From: Bin87 sp965115825
GTDB taxonomy: Bacteria; Chloroflexota; Dehalococcoidia; Lucifugimonadales; UBA3495
Assembly (NCBI GenBank): GCA_965115825.1
Contig: OZ220464.1
Location: 3,100,001 to 3,164,000 of the forward strand
DNA: 64,000 bases
Reading direction: 5' to 3'
Shown: one piece after another, positions 34,674 through 43,737 of the stretch
Position numbering within the stretch: position 1 is the first letter of the stretch
How the letters are laid out: every line of letters begins with the position of its first letter
Made by a program: the position numbers and the translations under genes
Notes under the pieces: generated by a model
The model's database searches: none
What the model was told of the DNA's origin: nothing
What the model saw: the letters and a program-made list of their open reading frames with translations, nothing else

Positions 34674-37625
34674 ATGCCCAATAACCCACGTCGCCTCATC
34701 GAAAACTGGCTCCCCATCAACGAAATCTCCGTGGAGTCCATCCGCGAGCGCAACGCCGCCTCCGCTTTGCCTCCCATCAATTGGCTTCACGTCTGGTGGG
34801 CCCGCCGTCCCCTCGCCATCAGCCGCGCCGCCCTCGCCGCCGCCCTGCTAAACGCCGATGCCGACACAAGCAACTTCTTTGACATCATCGGAACCCATCC
34901 CGGCGTAGCCGCTGAACAAGCCCGCCTTGACGCCGCCAAAATCACCGGAGAAAAACTGCCCGTCGCCTACTCAATGCCCCGCGCCTTCACCCACAACCTC
35001 ACTGCCGACGAACGCCAATGGTTCAACAATAACCTCTCCATTCCCAACCCCCTCATCCTCGACGTTACCGCCGGCGGCGGCAGCATCCCCTTTGAGGCGG
35101 GGCGCTTGGGCGTTCAGTCTATCGCCAACGAACTGAACCCCGTCGCTACGCTTATTCTGCGCGCCACCTGCCAGTGGCCTCAGCAGTACGGCCCAGCCTT
35201 GGCGGAAGCCTACTCCCAGGTCAGCGCCGCCTACCTCTCGCGCGTCCGCCAACTCATCTCGGAAAACGCCGTTTATCCACCCGAACCGCAACAGCACGAC
35301 GGCAACGACGAAGACCCCCAAAATCAAAAAATCGGAATCGTCCGACTCCACAAATACGACCAAACGTATTTGTGGAGTCGGACGATTAGCTGCCCTGATT
35401 GCGGCAGCCTTATCCCCCTCTCTCCCAACTGGCGGCTTGACGCCCACGGCAAAGGTATCCGCCTCCTTCCCGACCCTGGTCAGGGCAGCTGCCGCTTTGA
35501 GATAGTCAACAGTGCCCGGGAGCACAGCCCCGGCACCGTAGCCCGCGGCAAGGCCACCTGCCCTTACCCGCAATGCGGCGCCACCACCCCCGCCGGCTAC
35601 CTCGCCAACGAAGCCAAAGCCGGACGCATGGGTCACCAACTCTACTGCGTCGTCATCAAAAACCAGTGGCAGAAATCCGACGGCAACGGCGGCTGGATTA
35701 GCATCCGCAAGCCCAAAGACCAACCCGCCGTCCCGCCTCGAGAGTTCCGTTCTGTGCGCCCCGAGGACGACAACACCCCCGATGTCATAGCCCTCCTCCA
35801 AGCCAACAAGGCCCAATGGGACGCCCACAACATCCTCCCCAACGAGCCCGTCCCCCTCGGCAATGACCCGCGCCCCATCACTTACGGTATGTCCCCGTGG
35901 CGCGAGATGTTCAGCCCCCGCCAGCAGCTCACCCACGCCTACTGCGTCCAAGCATTCCGCGAACTGGTCGATGCTGATGCCAACGTCGGCTGCCTAGACA
36001 ATTGCCGTAAAGCAGCTTGGGCTTACGTTGCAATTGCCTTGGACAAGATGATCAACAGGAACAATTTGTTCAACGCTTGGGTTCCTCAGAACGGAACGAT
36101 AGGAAACGCTTTCGCTACCCACGACTTCTCATTCACATGGTCCCACACTGAGATGGCAATTGCCATTGAGAGTTTAGGCCTAGAGTGGGCGCTTGATGCA
36201 GAGAAACAGTGCATAAGGCAACTCACCCAAATGGCCGGCCACCAACCGGACACCCCCAGGCATAACGCCGACACGCCGCCCATGCTGGACGAACCGGCCG
36301 CAGCGCGCCAAATCGCACCCGCTCCTCCTACTACAGTAATCAACGGCGACGCCCGTATGCTCGACCTCGACGACGCCTGCGTCGACGCCATTGTCTTCGA
36401 CCCCCCCTACCACAACAACGTCAACTACGCCGAACTCTCCGACTTCTTCTACGTCTGGCTCAAACGCACCGCCGGCTACGTCCTCAACGACGGCCTCTTC
36501 GCCGACCACCTCACCGACAAAGTCAACGAAGCCATCGCCAGCCCCGCCCGCTTCAAACGACAGGCCGACGCTCAAAATGCCGGCAGAACCGGCCGCGACA
36601 AAATCACCGCCGCCCGCCTCGCCACCGACGACTACCAGGCCAAAATGGACGACATCTTCCGCGAGTGCCGCCGGGTAATCAAACCGGACGGCATCATGGT
36701 GGTAATGTTCACCCACCGCTCCAACGACGCCTGGAACGCTATGACCATCGGCCTCATGGAAGCGGGCTTCAACATCACCCGCACTTGGCCCGTCAAAACC
36801 GAAGCCGAATCCTCCCTCCACATTCGGGACAAAGCCGCGGCCCGTTCCACCATCCTTCTCGTCTGCCGACCCTCCGACCGGCGCGTTCCCAAGCCCTGGC
36901 ATGAAGTCGCTCAGGAAATCGCCGGTGCCGTCCGAGCCGATGTCGCCAAGCTGCAAGAGTACAACCTCAGCCCGGTGGATACCTACCTGGCCGCCTACGG
37001 CCCGGCGCTGCAAGTTGTCTCCGAAAACTGGGGAACCCGCCGGCAAACTGCCAACCCCGACCGCCCCGAAGCCCCTTTCAGCATCACGCCCATGGACGCC
37101 CTGGCCGTGGCCCGCGACGAAGTAATCGCCTTTCGCACCGAGCAGCTCGCCGGCGCCGCCCGCCAAACCCTGACGGACCCGCTGACCTGGTTCTACATCC
37201 TGGCCCAGGACGGCGCCGGCAGCGCCACTATGCCCTTTGATGAAGCCAATCTTTTCGCGCGCGCCCTGGGCGTAGAACTGGCCGGCAACGATGCCAGGCG
37301 CGTCCTGGAAAATAAAAGCGGCAAAGTAACCTTCAAAGCCGCCACCGAGCGCTTGGCTGAAGGCCTCATCTCCCCGTCCCGCCCCGCCGTTACGCCGCTG
37401 GACCAGGTGCATACGGCCATTGCCATCGCCGACCGCCAGGACGCGGAAGCCGCTCGGCAGTGGCTGGAGTTCAACGGCCACCGCTGGCAGGACGGCGAGT
37501 TCCGCACCGCCTTCACCGCCCTCCACAAAGTCCGCAAACCCGGCCACCCTGATGAATCCGCGGCCCGCGCCCTCCAAACCCTCCTTTACGAAGCCTCACA
37601 ACCCCATCTCCCGTCCGTCGCGTAA
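34674..37625 (+). CDS. DUF1156 DNA methylase, system 2
   Basis: A 983-residue methylase. I start it at ATG 34674, directly before the family's opening motif (RRLIENWLPINEISVESIRERN); a TTG at 34629 is the alternative, and neither has a strong ribosome binding site. Motifs: LHVWWARRPLAISRAA, ILDVTAGGGSIPFEAGRLG, ANELNPVATLILRATC, zinc-ribbon cysteines (CPDCGS, CPYPQCGATTP), DPPY at Asp576-Tyr579 in VFDPPYHNNVNYAELSDFFYVWLKR. No B domain is attached, unlike in system 1. Residues ~221-238 are encoded by a perfect inverted repeat. It is presumably the self-marking enzyme of system 2. Confidence 0.88.
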   Translation: MPNNPRRLIENWLPINEISVESIRERNAASALPPINWLHVWWARRPLAISRAALAAALLNADADTSNFFDIIGTHPGVAAEQARLDAAKITGEKLPVAYSMPRAFTHNLTADERQWFNNNLSIPNPLILDVTAGGGSIPFEAGRLGVQSIANELNPVATLILRATCQWPQQYGPALAEAYSQVSAAYLSRVRQLISENAVYPPEPQQHDGNDEDPQNQKIGIVRLHKYDQTYLWSRTISCPDCGSLIPLSPNWRLDAHGKGIRLLPDPGQGSCRFEIVNSAREHSPGTVARGKATCPYPQCGATTPAGYLANEAKAGRMGHQLYCVVIKNQWQKSDGNGGWISIRKPKDQPAVPPREFRSVRPEDDNTPDVIALLQANKAQWDAHNILPNEPVPLGNDPRPITYGMSPWREMFSPRQQLTHAYCVQAFRELVDADANVGCLDNCRKAAWAYVAIALDKMINRNNLFNAWVPQNGTIGNAFATHDFSFTWSHTEMAIAIESLGLEWALDAEKQCIRQLTQMAGHQPDTPRHNADTPPMLDEPAAARQIAPAPPTTVINGDARMLDLDDACVDAIVFDPPYHNNVNYAELSDFFYVWLKRTAGYVLNDGLFADHLTDKVNEAIASPARFKRQADAQNAGRTGRDKITAARLATDDYQAKMDDIFRECRRVIKPDGIMVVMFTHRSNDAWNAMTIGLMEAGFNITRTWPVKTEAESSLHIRDKAAARSTILLVCRPSDRRVPKPWHEVAQEIAGAVRADVAKLQEYNLSPVDTYLAAYGPALQVVSENWGTRRQTANPDRPEAPFSITPMDALAVARDEVIAFRTEQLAGAARQTLTDPLTWFYILAQDGAGSATMPFDEANLFARALGVELAGNDARRVLENKSGKVTFKAATERLAEGLISPSRPAVTPLDQVHTAIAIADRQDAEAARQWLEFNGHRWQDGEFRTAFTALHKVRKPGHPDESAARALQTLLYEASQPHLPSVA
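35336..35387. repeat. Perfect 23-bp inverted repeat inside methylase gene 2
   Basis: Left arm 35336-35358, loop ACCAAA 35359-35364, right arm 35365-35387; all 23 bases pair. It encodes the segment around IVRLHKY...QTYLWSRT, the same protein position as the palindrome at 15314-15363. The two left arms differ at six of 22 aligned bases and each change is matched in the right arm. Confidence 0.95.
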
Positions 37626-37774
37626 AATAAAGCCAAAATCACCAACGCCAACCCCTGCATCTGCTTCGCAGCCTCAAGAAATTTCGTGCTACAATACCTC
37701 ACCACAGCCGGCAACGGGGTAAAATGGGGGATGTCGCCGGGGAAGGTGAAAGTCGGCACAGGAGGAAAACAGCC

Positions 37775-38338
37775 ATGAACATCCGCAGTTTTGAGCCTCA
37801 GTACGACAAAATTACCGAGGCCGTGTTGACGCTGATCCAGGATCCACACTCGGATATGAACCTCGGAGAAACCAAGCTCGTCAAGCTCTTGTACTACGCA
37901 GACTGCGAAGCGTATCGACAGCTTGGAGAGCCCATCACCGGGATGACCTACCTGCACTACCCATACGGGCCATACCCGGACAATTGGCAAGGAATCAGAA
38001 GCGACTTGGAACGCGACGGCGCCATCGCAGTCGAATACCAGCAATCCGGAATGCCCCACACTCGCCGTCGCTGGGTCAATCTGCGCAATGCCAAAGTGGG
38101 AGTGCTGACCCCTCAAGAAACCGCTATCTTGCAAAAGCAAGTACGTCGGTTTGAGCGTTTCAACGGAAATGATATCGTAAAGTACTCCCATCAAGAACTC
38201 GGGTGGAGCTTGACCAAAGAACATGAGCCGATTCCCTATGCGTTGGCAGGATTCTCCGATCCTCCTCACACGCCGGATGATTGGAATACCGCAAGGAGGA
38301 TCGCAGCCAATGTCGTCAGCCGACGGACGAACGTATGA
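37775..38338 (+). CDS. Panacea/DUF4065-type antitoxin
   Basis: A 187-residue protein with start at ATG 37775 behind a strong GGAGGAAAAC site. ETKLVKLLYYADCEAYRQLGEPITGMTYLHYPYGPYP is the hallmark of the Panacea (DUF4065, SocA-like) domain, which serves as a general antitoxin fold for many unrelated toxins. Its gene overlaps the following small gene by 29 bp. The pair occupies the slot between methylase and helicase of system 2, where system 1 has TIR-like and RipA-like genes. It may release its toxin when the core system is inhibited by a phage (inference). Confidence 0.8.
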   Translation: MNIRSFEPQYDKITEAVLTLIQDPHSDMNLGETKLVKLLYYADCEAYRQLGEPITGMTYLHYPYGPYPDNWQGIRSDLERDGAIAVEYQQSGMPHTRRRWVNLRNAKVGVLTPQETAILQKQVRRFERFNGNDIVKYSHQELGWSLTKEHEPIPYALAGFSDPPHTPDDWNTARRIAANVVSRRTNV

Positions 38339-38591
38339 AGTCACCGAAACCCTTATGTTCGACGCCACGTGGAGAAATGCCGTCAGGTCCGGCCTAATCC
38401 CGCAAATGCTCGCCGGAGTCATATACGCCGAAGTACGAGAACGGCTGAGCAAATGCCCCTACTCGGTGAAACCGTTCCAGGGCTTGCCGGCTGACGTGCG
38501 TCGGATCACGTATGGGAGAACGTTCTCAATCTGGTACTCTATCTCCGAGGACGACTATGCTGTGCGCCTGGAAGAAGTAACCCCGGCATAA
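38310..38591 (+). CDS. Small toxin candidate paired with Panacea
   Basis: A 93-residue protein starting at ATG 38310 with AAGGAGGATC upstream, inside the end of the antitoxin gene. FDATWRNAVRSGLIPQMLAGVIYAEVRERLSKCPYSVKPFQGLPADVRRITYGRTFSIWYSI has the size and strand-helix order of RelE/ParE-like toxins (helical first half, then beta strands with basic residues and aromatic end). Panacea antitoxins are known to be encoded next to such toxins. Toxicity and target are not shown by sequence alone. Confidence 0.6.
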   Translation: MSSADGRTYEVTETLMFDATWRNAVRSGLIPQMLAGVIYAEVRERLSKCPYSVKPFQGLPADVRRITYGRTFSIWYSISEDDYAVRLEEVTPA

Positions 38592-38698
38592 GGTTGCTAA
38601 CCAACTCACAGAACCCCGCATAGGGCCTCCATTACCGCCTATATCCTGCCCGTGATAGCCTTAACTCAGGCGATCACGGGCCAAAGCGGCTATCTTAC

Positions 38699-41599
38699 AT
38701 GCCCCTCACCAGCCTCACCCTCCGCGAAACCTACGACCCTGACGTCTGCCCCGACCCGGTGAAGGAGTTCTACTCCCCGGCTCTCGCCGAGTCCGTTGCC
38801 TACGACCGCAGCACCTTTACGTTCACTGCCAAGGGTCTAATAGCTGCCGCTGCCGGCTTGGCCGGTTTCCTACGCAATAAGGGCCGCGTCCGCATCATCT
38901 GCGAACCTACGGAACTCTCCGAGGAAATACGCCAGGCCGTCATCGCCGGAGAAAATCAAGCCCTGCTGCAAGCCGTTCCCCCGGAAGACCTTACCGACAT
39001 CACCGAAGACGACATCCGGGCCAAAAGCCAGTTGGACATCATCACCTGGCTGGTAGCCCAGGGCCGCCTGGAAATCCGCGTCGCCGTGCGCCGCACCGCG
39101 CAGCAAGGCATTTTCCACGCCAAAACCGGCATCATGACCGACGGCGACGGCGACCGCCTCTCCTTTGACGGCAGCCCCAACGAAACCGAAGCCGGCTGGG
39201 GCCGCAACTACGAACGCTTCCACCTGTTCCGCTCCTGGAAGGAACCGGATCGGGTCAACGACGACGCCAAGCATTTTGAAATGCTGTGGAACAACGAGTC
39301 CACCACCGTACACGTCATACCAATTCCGAAAGAATACTCCGACTACCTGAAATCGGCCGCCCCGGCTTACACTCCCAACCCCATCCCCGACGGAAGCCTC
39401 AGTGACGGCTCCGCAACCTACGCTGCCGAGCGCGAAGCCTACCGGCGGCGCATCCGTGAAGCATTGCGCAGCGACCCCGCTACAACGGTCGCTACCACGC
39501 CAGCCGCTCTGTGGCCCCACCAAGCCGCCTTTTTCAACCGCCACGCCGGTTCCCCAAGCCCCGACCGCCTGCTCATCGCCGACGAAGTAGGTCTGGGAAA
39601 AACCATACAGGCCGGCATCCTGCTCAAGGCCCGCATCAACCAGGGGCGGGTCAAGCGTCTGCTGATACTGGCGCCCAAGCAGGCCTGCCGCCAATGGCAG
39701 GACGAATTGCTCCATAAGTTCTGCCTCACCGTTCCCGTACTGGAAACTGGCAGGATAACCCGGTTGGTCTATCCCGATGGCGCCGACGCTGACGCGCCCA
39801 GCCCACCGTGGCAGTCGGAAATGCTGATTGCCTCCTACCAATTGCTTCGCCAGCGTTCCGACGAATTCCTGAACAGCAATCCGCAGTACGACATGGTCAT
39901 CGTCGACGAAGCCCACCGCGCCCGTTTCTCAGAAGTCGTCAACGCTAACCGTCGCCAGCCCAACCGTTACCTCACCTTGTTACGCCAACTCGCCCAGCGC
40001 ACCGAGAGCCTGCTGCTGCTGACTGCCACGCCTATGCAGCTCCACGAAGCCGAACTCCACGCTCTCCTTGAACTGCTCGAACCCACCGGCTGGAACGTTG
40101 ATGACTTCCGCCGTTTCTACGGCGCCGAAAAACCGCCAACACCCGAAGAATGGCAGCTCCTGGCGGAACTCTACCGACCGCATTCTCCCAATCCGAAAGC
40201 CAGAGACGAGAGATTGATCCATCACCCCAACCGCGCTTTCGTCGCCGGCCGGCTGACATCTGAAACAATCGACAGTACCGCGCGCCTGATGCGGAACCGC
40301 AGCCCCGCAAAGCGACGGATGTCTCGTCACACCCGAGAAACACTGCGCCAATACGCCCGCGAGGGCCGCATCCAGGCTAACATCCCGGAGCGGCGGGTTC
40401 GCCCCGTCGCCATTCCGATGAACGCTGCCGAACGCCGCCTTTACGACGATATTGACAGCTTGGTCAACGACGTGTACGCCGGCGTGCCGGGCGTCAACTC
40501 CACAGCTCTGGGTTTCGTGATGACTACCTACCGAAAGCGCTTGGGATCCTCTCCCCGCGCCTTCGCCCAAACCTGTCGCAATCATCTGCAACGTCGGGAG
40601 ACTAACGCCGCGGCTTGGGGCGAAATCGCCCAGCTGAACGAGGACGAACATGACGACTTCTCCGACGATTATCTGCCCGGAACCACGCTCACTCCCCAGG
40701 CCATAGCACGCCTGCAACAGGCTGCCCGCGACGCCGACCTGCTGGAGCGACGAGACACCAAACTGCGCCGGTTGCAACAGATCCTCACGGAATTGGCAAC
40801 CGACGGTCACCGCAAAATCATCATCTTCACCCAGTTCCGAGACACCATGCTCTACCTGTCCGACCGACTGGCGCAGCGTGGTCGCCGCAACATTACTTGC
40901 GTTTCGGGTCAGGACGACCCGTCACAGGAGGACCGGGGGCAACGGATCAAGGCGCTGCGAGACGCCGCTGAAGGCTTGCTCATCTGCACCGAAACGGCCT
41001 CCGAATCGCTCAACTTGCAGTTCTGCTCAGCGATGGTCAATTACGACGTCCCTTGGAACCCCATGACGCTGGAGCAGCGCATCGGCCGGATTGACCGCAT
41101 CGGGCAGGAAAAGTCTCAGGTAGACATCGTGAACCTGTTCTACGAAGGCACCGCCGAATGGGACGCTTACGAAGCAATGCGCGAAAGACTGGCTAACATC
41201 CACGGACACGTCGGCGAATACCAGCCTATCCTGTACGACCCGGCAGCCGCTAACCAGCTTGCCGGCATCATCCGCAGCAACGCCGGCTCTCAAGCCATCC
41301 GAGAAGAGGTCAGCAAAATCTCCAGGGAAGTCCGCATCAACCTGGACACCCTGAACAGCGCGTTGGACGCTGCCTCCATAACAACGCCTCAGGTAACCAT
41401 GTCGTACCTCCAACGCGCCTTGGAAGAACCGGCGTTGCTGCCGGAAGGCTGGAGCGCCGAACCCGCCGGCGGCCCCCATTGGAACGTCCGCCGAGCCGAT
41501 GGAGTCCAGTACATCGTAACAACCGACCGCGCCGCCTACGAATACGCTCCGGGCAACGTCGCATGGTTCGGGCCGGGATCGCCCGCATTTCCAATCTAA
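38699..41599 (+). CDS. PLD-SNF2 helicase, system 2
   Basis: A 966-residue protein with the same plan as the one at 18574: PLD-like N-terminus with FHAKTG (His140/Lys142) and GSPNET, SNF2 core with DEVGLGKT at 295-302, DEAH at 403-406, LLTATPMQ, and helicase C with SESLNLQFC and QRIGRIDRIGQ. The opening residues (TFTFTAKGLIAAAAGLAGFLRN) match system 1 (TYTFTAKGLIAAAAGAAGFIRN). It ends system 2. It is preceded by ~100 bp of non-coding sequence after the toxin gene, so it may have its own promoter, although I see no clear boxes. Confidence 0.88.
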   Translation: MPLTSLTLRETYDPDVCPDPVKEFYSPALAESVAYDRSTFTFTAKGLIAAAAGLAGFLRNKGRVRIICEPTELSEEIRQAVIAGENQALLQAVPPEDLTDITEDDIRAKSQLDIITWLVAQGRLEIRVAVRRTAQQGIFHAKTGIMTDGDGDRLSFDGSPNETEAGWGRNYERFHLFRSWKEPDRVNDDAKHFEMLWNNESTTVHVIPIPKEYSDYLKSAAPAYTPNPIPDGSLSDGSATYAAEREAYRRRIREALRSDPATTVATTPAALWPHQAAFFNRHAGSPSPDRLLIADEVGLGKTIQAGILLKARINQGRVKRLLILAPKQACRQWQDELLHKFCLTVPVLETGRITRLVYPDGADADAPSPPWQSEMLIASYQLLRQRSDEFLNSNPQYDMVIVDEAHRARFSEVVNANRRQPNRYLTLLRQLAQRTESLLLLTATPMQLHEAELHALLELLEPTGWNVDDFRRFYGAEKPPTPEEWQLLAELYRPHSPNPKARDERLIHHPNRAFVAGRLTSETIDSTARLMRNRSPAKRRMSRHTRETLRQYAREGRIQANIPERRVRPVAIPMNAAERRLYDDIDSLVNDVYAGVPGVNSTALGFVMTTYRKRLGSSPRAFAQTCRNHLQRRETNAAAWGEIAQLNEDEHDDFSDDYLPGTTLTPQAIARLQQAARDADLLERRDTKLRRLQQILTELATDGHRKIIIFTQFRDTMLYLSDRLAQRGRRNITCVSGQDDPSQEDRGQRIKALRDAAEGLLICTETASESLNLQFCSAMVNYDVPWNPMTLEQRIGRIDRIGQEKSQVDIVNLFYEGTAEWDAYEAMRERLANIHGHVGEYQPILYDPAAANQLAGIIRSNAGSQAIREEVSKISREVRINLDTLNSALDAASITTPQVTMSYLQRALEEPALLPEGWSAEPAGGPHWNVRRADGVQYIVTTDRAAYEYAPGNVAWFGPGSPAFPI

Positions 41600-41826
41600 T
41601 CGTGAGCAAAAACCGTGCAATAAACGCAGTGCATCACAGAGCAAGAAGCCACGCCTTTCGGCCAGGCCTCTTCTATTGCCAATGGGCCTATCGCAACGCG
41701 AGGCCCATTGCACCCTTCTCTCAACGGGGCCAACCGGCTTGATGGCTGAATTACCCACAACCGGGGAGTTCGGATGCCCGTCAAAGCCCCTACAACATTG
41801 CGCTTTCTGAAATTCGCCTTGTAGCG

Positions 41827-42092
41827 CAGCTGTACAGCCGCTACGGAGGCGGCTGTACCCACAGCCTGCTGCTATTGGCCATCGCGGCCAAATACCTGCA
41901 CCTGCCCTACTGGCATGACACTGCTCAATGCGGCCCTGCGTCTGCCAAGTTCATCGCCTTTGACGGCGAAAAGCACAACGTTATCAACGGCGCCGAAATG
42001 GACGCGCAAAGCACCCGAGCGCGCAGCTCAGCCGGATACCTGCTTTACAAACTCGGCGGCTAGGAGGCACTGAGCCTGCTCAGCGAGGGCAC
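41827..42092 (+). pseudogene. Scar of a third DUF499 gene
   Basis: About 265 bp closely match 7568-7833 of the system 1 DUF499 gene (residues ~78-165): QLYSRYGGG, HSLLLLAIAAKYLHLPYW, FDGEKHNVINGAEMD. The Walker A lysine is replaced (GGGCTH instead of GGGKTH) and a TAG follows at 42061. The frame has no start of its own. Only this slice of the gene survives, and at ~42092 it is joined directly to a helicase tail. Confidence 0.85.
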
Positions 42093-42325
42093 CGTCCGGT
42101 TGGTCGGTAAAACACGCCGGCGGCAAGCACTGGGATGTGACCGCTCCGGACGGACGAACCGGCCGCGTCGCCACCGACCCTGAATCGTACCAACGCGCGG
42201 GCGGGCGCCTGCAATGGTGGTCCTGACCACGCCAGGGCAGCATGGACACCACGTAACCGTAGCAGGGGGATCGCGGAATCCGACAACGCCTACCCGGAAT
42301 AGAACGGGACAAGGCCTATAATGCG
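42093..42325 (+). pseudogene. Scar of a third helicase C-terminus and flank
   Basis: Closely matches 21264-21500: the last ~46 codons of the system 1 helicase (GWSVRHAGGKHWDVTAPDGRTGRV...) followed by its downstream flank. With the DUF499 scar it forms the two ends of a collapsed copy of system 1 from which ~13 kb was deleted. The helicase stop codon is altered (TGGTGGTCCTGA). No product expected. Confidence 0.85.
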
Positions 42326-42439
42326 TAGCCATAGCCGGAGACACGGCTTCGTGTAACCGATCCACAACCGACCGGTTAATTCCCAACTGCAAGCGGTCCG
42401 CTGCCACACACAGCTGTACCCTGTGATAAGATTGCCGTC

Positions 42440-42993
42440 ATGAACGCCCGACTACCGACTCCGGATTTCCTGGCCGTGGACTTCTACTGCGGCGCCGGCG
42501 GCACCACCCGAGGGCTGATTGACGCCGGCGGGTACGTCATTGCAGGTATTGACAAGGACGCTGTGTGCCGTGAGACGTATCGGCAAAACAACGCGAACGA
42601 AAGGCTTTATAACGCCAGGCCCACCTTCATCCAAAAGGATATGTTCCCGGCATCGTCCGATTACCCGGAAGGACAACAGGCGGAAATCCTGAACGAGCTG
42701 GAACAACTGATTGCACAACGCCGAGAGATTGCCGAAGCTGCCGCCGGTACGAAAATACCGCTCCTATTTGCCGTCTGCGCACCCTGTCAATCATTTACTA
42801 AGTTCGTCCAGCGGAACCTGACGGACGCCGGAACCGCCAAGCGCGCGACCGCAACCTGCTGGCTCAGGCACTCGTTTTCGTCAAGCGCTTCGAACCGGAT
42901 ATGGTCTTGTCGGAGAATGTAGCATCTATAGCGGGGCAAGCCACCGAGCCGGAATGCTCCCTAATCGTCAGAACCTCGTATGAGGATGAGTAG
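42440..42993 (+). pseudogene. Cytosine-5 DNA methylase, truncated and frameshifted
   Basis: ATG 42440 opens MNARLPTPDFLAVDFYCGAGGTTRGLIDAGG, motif I of C5-cytosine methylases, and reaches the catalytic motif IV APCQSFTKF. After ~42838 (in a CGCGCG stretch) the sensible reading shifts to another frame: RDRNLLAQALVFVKRFEPDMVLSENVASIAGQ, which holds motif VI ENV. That frame ends at a TAG at 42991-42993 without motifs VIII-X or a target-recognition domain. The gene is a dead fragment of a type II restriction-modification methylase; no restriction enzyme gene is nearby. Confidence 0.8.
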
Positions 42994-43005
42994 CGCCGGC
43001 ACGGA

Positions 43006-43034
43006 TAGACAGCCAACCCGCGATATGGTATAAA
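43006..43034 (+). promoter_or_regulatory. Promoter of three-gene unknown operon
   Basis: TAGACA at 43006-43011, 17-bp spacer, TATAAA at 43029-43034, 28 bp before ATG 43063, which has a strong AGGGGGG site. Confidence 0.55.
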
Positions 43035-43062
43035 TGGTAGCCAGGATCAGGGGGGGTAGAAA

Positions 43063-43737
43063 ATGACCGCTACGAGACATCATGACGTAGTGACCACGAA
43101 TCTGGTACTGGTCGACGTTGACCTGCTAAACCAACAGGACGAGTTTGAGCGATTCAGGGCCAAGCTTGATGTCGACTTGCGCTTAGAGGTTGGCCTAATT
43201 ACCAACATCTCGTCCGGTCAAACGGAGCCGAGCCGCAAGATTACGTTGGACCGTGAAAGGATAGCACTCAGCCTGTCTCCCTCGCGGTCGTCGATAACCC
43301 GTGAATACCCTGACCGCCCAGACTTGGAGCGTCTATCTCAAGTTTCCGCTTTGGCGATTGAGAGCACTGATTTAGCTGGCCATGTCCCTCGAGCCTTTGG
43401 ATACAATATCGAACTGGTGTTTGACCAAGATTCGGGCCAGCCAGCTATCCAGTACATCGGAAAACGGCTGTTTGGCTGCCAATCCCTAGGTGAAGCAGGA
43501 TGGGAACTGATCGGCGGGATTGGTCGGTTGATCTTTGCAGACGCCACCAGCCGATGGACTGTCAACCTACAGCCGCGGTTTGACGACACGGACACATCAA
43601 GGGTGTTCATGTCCTTGAACCTTCACAGAGACGAACAGCGACTGCCTAACGAAGAAGAGATCAGGCATTCGCTGATGGAAGCATGGACCAAAGCGGAAGA
43701 AATCATAAACCGCTTGGATGAGCGAAAAGCGCCATGA
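43063..43737 (+). CDS. Unknown protein, first gene of three-gene operon
   Basis: A 224-residue soluble protein without signal peptide or transmembrane segment. The start (VVTTNLVLVDVDLLNQQDEFERFRAKLDVDLRLEVGLITN) looks like a beta-rich domain, followed by a region with FGYNIELVFDQDSG and a long middle segment (LFGCQSLGEAGWELIGGIGRLIF), ending in a helix (IRHSLMEAWTKAEEIINRL). The layout is like the TIGR04255-type proteins of unknown function seen in defence islands, but I cannot confirm that. It is coupled by ATGA to the next gene and shares a promoter at 43006. Confidence 0.6.
   Translation: MTATRHHDVVTTNLVLVDVDLLNQQDEFERFRAKLDVDLRLEVGLITNISSGQTEPSRKITLDRERIALSLSPSRSSITREYPDRPDLERLSQVSALAIESTDLAGHVPRAFGYNIELVFDQDSGQPAIQYIGKRLFGCQSLGEAGWELIGGIGRLIFADATSRWTVNLQPRFDDTDTSRVFMSLNLHRDEQRLPNEEEIRHSLMEAWTKAEEIINRLDERKAP

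Noticed and set aside
36180..37577. Minus-strand open frame of 465 codons inside methylase gene 2.
   Set aside because: Gly/Val-rich antisense shadow, no start signal or family motif.
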